Assembly: GCA_964496725.1 (NCBI GenBank)
Contig: CAZCAS010000051.1
Location: 1 to 8,982 of the forward strand
DNA from: JAZGHN01 sp964496725
GTDB taxonomy: Bacteria; Chloroflexota; Dehalococcoidia; Dehalococcoidales; E44-bin46
Reading direction: 5' to 3'
Length of the DNA: 8,982 nt
The notes below the pieces were generated by a model. It worked only from the letters and a program-made list of their open reading frames with translations. It made no database searches and was not told the origin of the DNA. The position numbers and the translations under genes were made by a program. Position 1 is the first letter of the stretch, and every line of letters starts with the position of its first letter. Positions 6,880-8,982 of this stretch are shown in pieces.

Positions 6880-7488
6880 TTACTTAGTCTTTGTTTGTCT
6901 CTTTAAGTAAAGTAACCTCTGACCAGCGGTGGCAAAACTAAACACCGCTATAATAGCCAGGGCAATAATTAAGGCGTAATCAATAACCCAACCAGCCAAA
7001 AGCCCTATTGCCAGGGTAATCACCCTCTCAGGTCGGGTGAATAGTCCCACCCGACAATCTATACCCAGCGCCTCACCCCTAGCCCTGAGATAACTCACCA
7101 GAGGCGAAGCGATTAAAGCGAAACAGACAAATAATATCCCCAGCGTGGACTGATTTCCAAAGAGTAAGTAAAAGATTAAAACACCTAGAAGCAGCACCGC
7201 CTCAGAGACGCGGTCAAGGGTGGAGTCAAGGACAGCGCCAAAAGAGGTAACCTGACCGGTATGGCGCGCCAGTGCTCCATCCAGCATATCAAAAAACCCG
7301 GCAGCGAGCACTATAAAACCGGCAATAAAAGGATGCCCGGTGGCAATAACGGCAGCAGCACCAACGGCAATGGAGAAACCCAGCCAGGTTAAGGTATTTG
7401 GGGTTACATGTGTCTTAACTAAGAACCGCACTATGGGCTCGGTAAGGCGATAGGAGGTGGACTTACGCAGTCGGGGCAATTCCGTCAT
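6880..7488 (-). CDS. CDP-alcohol phosphatidyltransferase, probable phosphatidylinositol-phosphate synthase
   Basis: 202 residues, an integral membrane protein with about six hydrophobic helices (roughly 31-51, 52-66, 95-111, 115-134, 155-169, 171-189). The complete family motif D-x2-DG-x2-AR-x8-G-x3-D-x3-D is present as D67, D70, G71, A74, R75, G84, D88, D92; these residues bind the metal ions and the CDP head group. The family transfers a phosphatidyl group from CDP-diacylglycerol to an alcohol. The neighbouring inositol-phosphate synthase and PimA-like glycosyltransferase point to inositol 1-phosphate as acceptor, giving phosphatidylinositol phosphate. The TRPERV segment (151-156), between the catalytic helix and the fifth helix, is at the place where PIP synthases use arginines for the inositol phosphate. 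Phosphatidylglycerophosphate synthase is the main alternative. The ATG shares one base with the glycosyltransferase stop (TAATG), with only a weak AGGG upstream, which suggests coupled translation. Confidence 0.85.
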   Translation of the reverse strand: MTELPRLRKSTSYRLTEPIVRFLVKTHVTPNTLTWLGFSIAVGAAAVIATGHPFIAGFIVLAAGFFDMLDGALARHTGQVTSFGAVLDSTLDRVSEAVLLLGVLIFYLLFGNQSTLGILFVCFALIASPLVSYLRARGEALGIDCRVGLFTRPERVITLAIGLLAGWVIDYALIIALAIIAVFSFATAGQRLLYLKRQTKTK

Positions 7489-8705
7489 TAAACCCTGCTT
7501 CTCTGGATAGACACTCTATTCAATATTTCCTTGACCTTCATGGGGACAAGGGAAACTTCCTCTCGCCGTACTGCTCGCTTCATAAACTCACTATGCACTT
7601 TAATATAATAATCCAGTACTCGCCGAGAGACGTGTTTCCAATCATACTTTGCCGCCTCAATTATCCCATTGGCTCCCAGCTGCCGCCGAAGTGACTCGTC
7701 ACTCAGTACAGATGTTAGAGCCTTAGCTAATCCCCTGTCATCTTTGGGCGGTACTAACAACCCCTCAACACCGTGGGTTACCAGGCTGGCATAACCTGCT
7801 ATATTTGAGGCAACAATGGGCGTACCTACAGCCATAGCCTCAAGTAAAATAATGCCAAAGCTTTCCCAGCCAGTAGCCGGGGCACAGAAGACATCAGCAG
7901 TCTTGTAATATCGGGGTAAATCGTCATAGCTGACATAGCCGACAAAAACAACATCCTTCAATCCGCTCTGTTTGACCTCTTTCTTATACTTAGCCCGCAG
8001 TCGGGTACCGGGGCCAACTATAATAAGTCGCGAATTGGGAATATCCCGTTTAACTCGCTGATAGGCTTTAAGCAAATAATCCGCTCCCTTTCGCCTCTCC
8101 AGACGACCAACGAACAGAATATTAAGTTTCCCATCACAGAATTTCTCTATGGGCGGTACATCGGGCGAAAAACGGTCGGTATCCACCCCATTGGGGATAA
8201 TCTCATAGTCCCCGGGGAAATGTTTGCTAACGAACTGCTTGGCAGGCTGAGACACCGCAATTTTGCCATCAAGCCGGGGGATCAACCTGTTCAACAGGAA
8301 AGTGCTAAGGGGCTTAAGAAGGCCATACCCGGGACTGCCATCGAAGGCATGAAAGGTTCCCACATTCGCCGTGCAGGAAAAACGGAGCACACTGGTACAT
8401 AGCGAAGGCATTAAGGGCTCGTGAAGATGGATAATATCAAATTTCTCTTCCTCAAGTACATCCTTCACATTTGGCCTCAATCTGAGTGATAGTGCCACGC
8501 GGGCAATAGAACCACTCGTAGGAAGAGGGTGCGGTTTGCCTATAGCGATAAACCTATCGCCAAAGAGATTGATATCTTTAGAGGCAGGGGCAATAACCTT
8601 CACCTCGTGCCCTATCCGGGTCAGGTGACTCTCCAGCGAGCAAATGTGGTTGGCTACGCCGCCAGGATAAGCAAAATCATAAGGACCGACCAGCGCTATT
8701 TTCAT
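7488..8705 (-). CDS. GT4-family glycosyltransferase, PimA-like (probable phosphatidylinositol mannosyltransferase)
   Basis: 405 residues with a GT-B fold. The N-terminal half has the PGGV acceptor/donor loop (14-17), a GSIAR segment (65-69), HLHEPLMPS (93-101) and H119 in GTFHA. The C-terminal half has IPNGVDTDRF (170-179), the donor-phosphate pair R201 and K206 in GRLERRKG, and the E-x7-E motif E281/E289 in ESFGIILLE. Spacing and wording closely follow mycobacterial PimA, which transfers mannose from GDP-mannose to phosphatidylinositol on the cytoplasmic face of the membrane. No signal peptide or transmembrane helix is seen; a basic C-terminal tail (about 375-405) could aid membrane association. 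The ATG at 8705 has AGGTGG (8718-8713) 7 nt upstream. The flanking genes supply inositol phosphate and the lipid acceptor. The sugar donor is inferred from family resemblance; another sugar or lipid is possible. Confidence 0.88.
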   Translation of the reverse strand: MKIALVGPYDFAYPGGVANHICSLESHLTRIGHEVKVIAPASKDINLFGDRFIAIGKPHPLPTSGSIARVALSLRLRPNVKDVLEEEKFDIIHLHEPLMPSLCTSVLRFSCTANVGTFHAFDGSPGYGLLKPLSTFLLNRLIPRLDGKIAVSQPAKQFVSKHFPGDYEIIPNGVDTDRFSPDVPPIEKFCDGKLNILFVGRLERRKGADYLLKAYQRVKRDIPNSRLIIVGPGTRLRAKYKKEVKQSGLKDVVFVGYVSYDDLPRYYKTADVFCAPATGWESFGIILLEAMAVGTPIVASNIAGYASLVTHGVEGLLVPPKDDRGLAKALTSVLSDESLRRQLGANGIIEAAKYDWKHVSRRVLDYYIKVHSEFMKRAVRREEVSLVPMKVKEILNRVSIQRSRV

Positions 8706-8744
8706 TATACAGCCACCTAACCCTCCACGGATTTACTCAAGCTA

Positions 8745-8982
8745 TCACCGAGAAGAACGGCGTTTCTTTCTAGTTTTCGAAGCACTACCAATGAACTCTT
8801 CCACCATCCGATGAGCTTCATCATCGGTATATTGAACCGGGGGCGATTTCATAAAGTAAGCAGAAGGAGCTACCAGCGCCCCCTTTAATCCCCGGTCTAA
8901 TGCAAGCTTACAGCACCTTATAGCATCGATAACCACCCCGGCTGAGTTCGGGCTATCCCACACCTCAAGTTTCAACTCCAGA
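8745..8982 (-). CDS. ino1: myo-Inositol-1-phosphate synthase, C-terminal part (runs off the right edge)
   Basis: The last 78 codons are visible; the reading frame stays open through 8982, so the TTG near 8975 is an internal leucine and not a start. The segment holds the hallmark VWDSPNSAG followed by a VIDAIRCCKLALDRG helix, then the APSAYFMKSPP strand/loop. These match the C-terminal part of bacterial and actinobacterial Ino1, which closes the NAD-dependent active site. The enzyme isomerises glucose 6-phosphate to inositol phosphate in the cytoplasm. The protein ends in a very basic tail (KTRKKRRSSR) after the conserved EEFIGS. The glycosyltransferase gene begins 39 bp downstream on the same strand, so this is probably the upstream member of the inositol-lipid operon. 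Confidence 0.92.
   Translation of the reverse strand, partial: LELKLEVWDSPNSAGVVIDAIRCCKLALDRGLKGALVAPSAYFMKSPPVQYTDDEAHRMVEEFIGSASKTRKKRRSSR

Noticed and set aside
8701..8712. TATAAT-like sequence (minus strand) immediately before the glycosyltransferase ATG
   Set aside because: The hexamer overlaps the start codon itself, so it would start transcription inside the gene; a good SD lies just upstream, showing the mRNA begins further up.
8968..8975. TTG at 8975 as a start for a short 76-residue protein
   Set aside because: The frame continues upstream to the window edge and the sequence is the interior of inositol-phosphate synthase, so the gene is truncated by the window and not a small protein.

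Overview
The window is a stretch of ordinary bacterial chromosome with moderate GC. It holds nine complete or nearly complete genes in two convergent blocks, plus the edges of two more genes. The gene content (lysine/DAP enzymes next to rpsO-pnp, and an inositol-phospholipid/mannosyltransferase set on the other strand), TTG starts on two housekeeping genes and strong Shine-Dalgarno sites suggest a member of the Chloroflexota, most likely Dehalococcoidia. That placement is inferred from family resemblance and recalled gene order, not from a search.

Left end (1-294): the first 48 bases, read on the minus strand, look like the N-terminus of a DUF503/YlxP-type protein that runs off the window. 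Next comes a divergent, AT-rich intergenic region. It has a very good extended -10 promoter reading right into rpsO, a plausible promoter reading left, and a 7-bp inverted repeat between them.

Plus-strand operon (295-5509): rpsO (ribosomal protein S15), pnp (polynucleotide phosphorylase), dapB, asd and dapA. Spacing is tight throughout: 20 nt, 2 nt, a 1-nt TAATG overlap, and then a striking 65-nt overlap of asd with dapA. No terminator is seen inside the block, so it probably forms one transcript joining translation/RNA-decay genes to the aspartate-to-dihydrodipicolinate branch of lysine/DAP synthesis. Asd makes aspartate semialdehyde, DapA condenses it with pyruvate, and DapB reduces the product.

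Minus-strand block (8982-5541, transcribed right to left): the C-terminus of myo-inositol-1-phosphate synthase, a PimA-like GT4 glycosyltransferase, a CDP-alcohol phosphatidyltransferase and purA. The first three form a coherent short pathway: glucose-6-phosphate to inositol phosphate, attachment to CDP-diacylglycerol to give phosphatidylinositol phosphate, and glycosylation of the inositol lipid. purA (adenylosuccinate synthase) follows after a 55-bp gap and meets dapA tail to tail across 31 bp that can fold into alternative hairpins.

No mobile elements, CRISPR arrays, tRNA or rRNA genes were recognised. I found no clearly new biological system. The points most worth checking are the inositol-lipid glycosylation module, the asd/dapA overlap, and the possible sequestration of the DUF503 ribosome-binding site.
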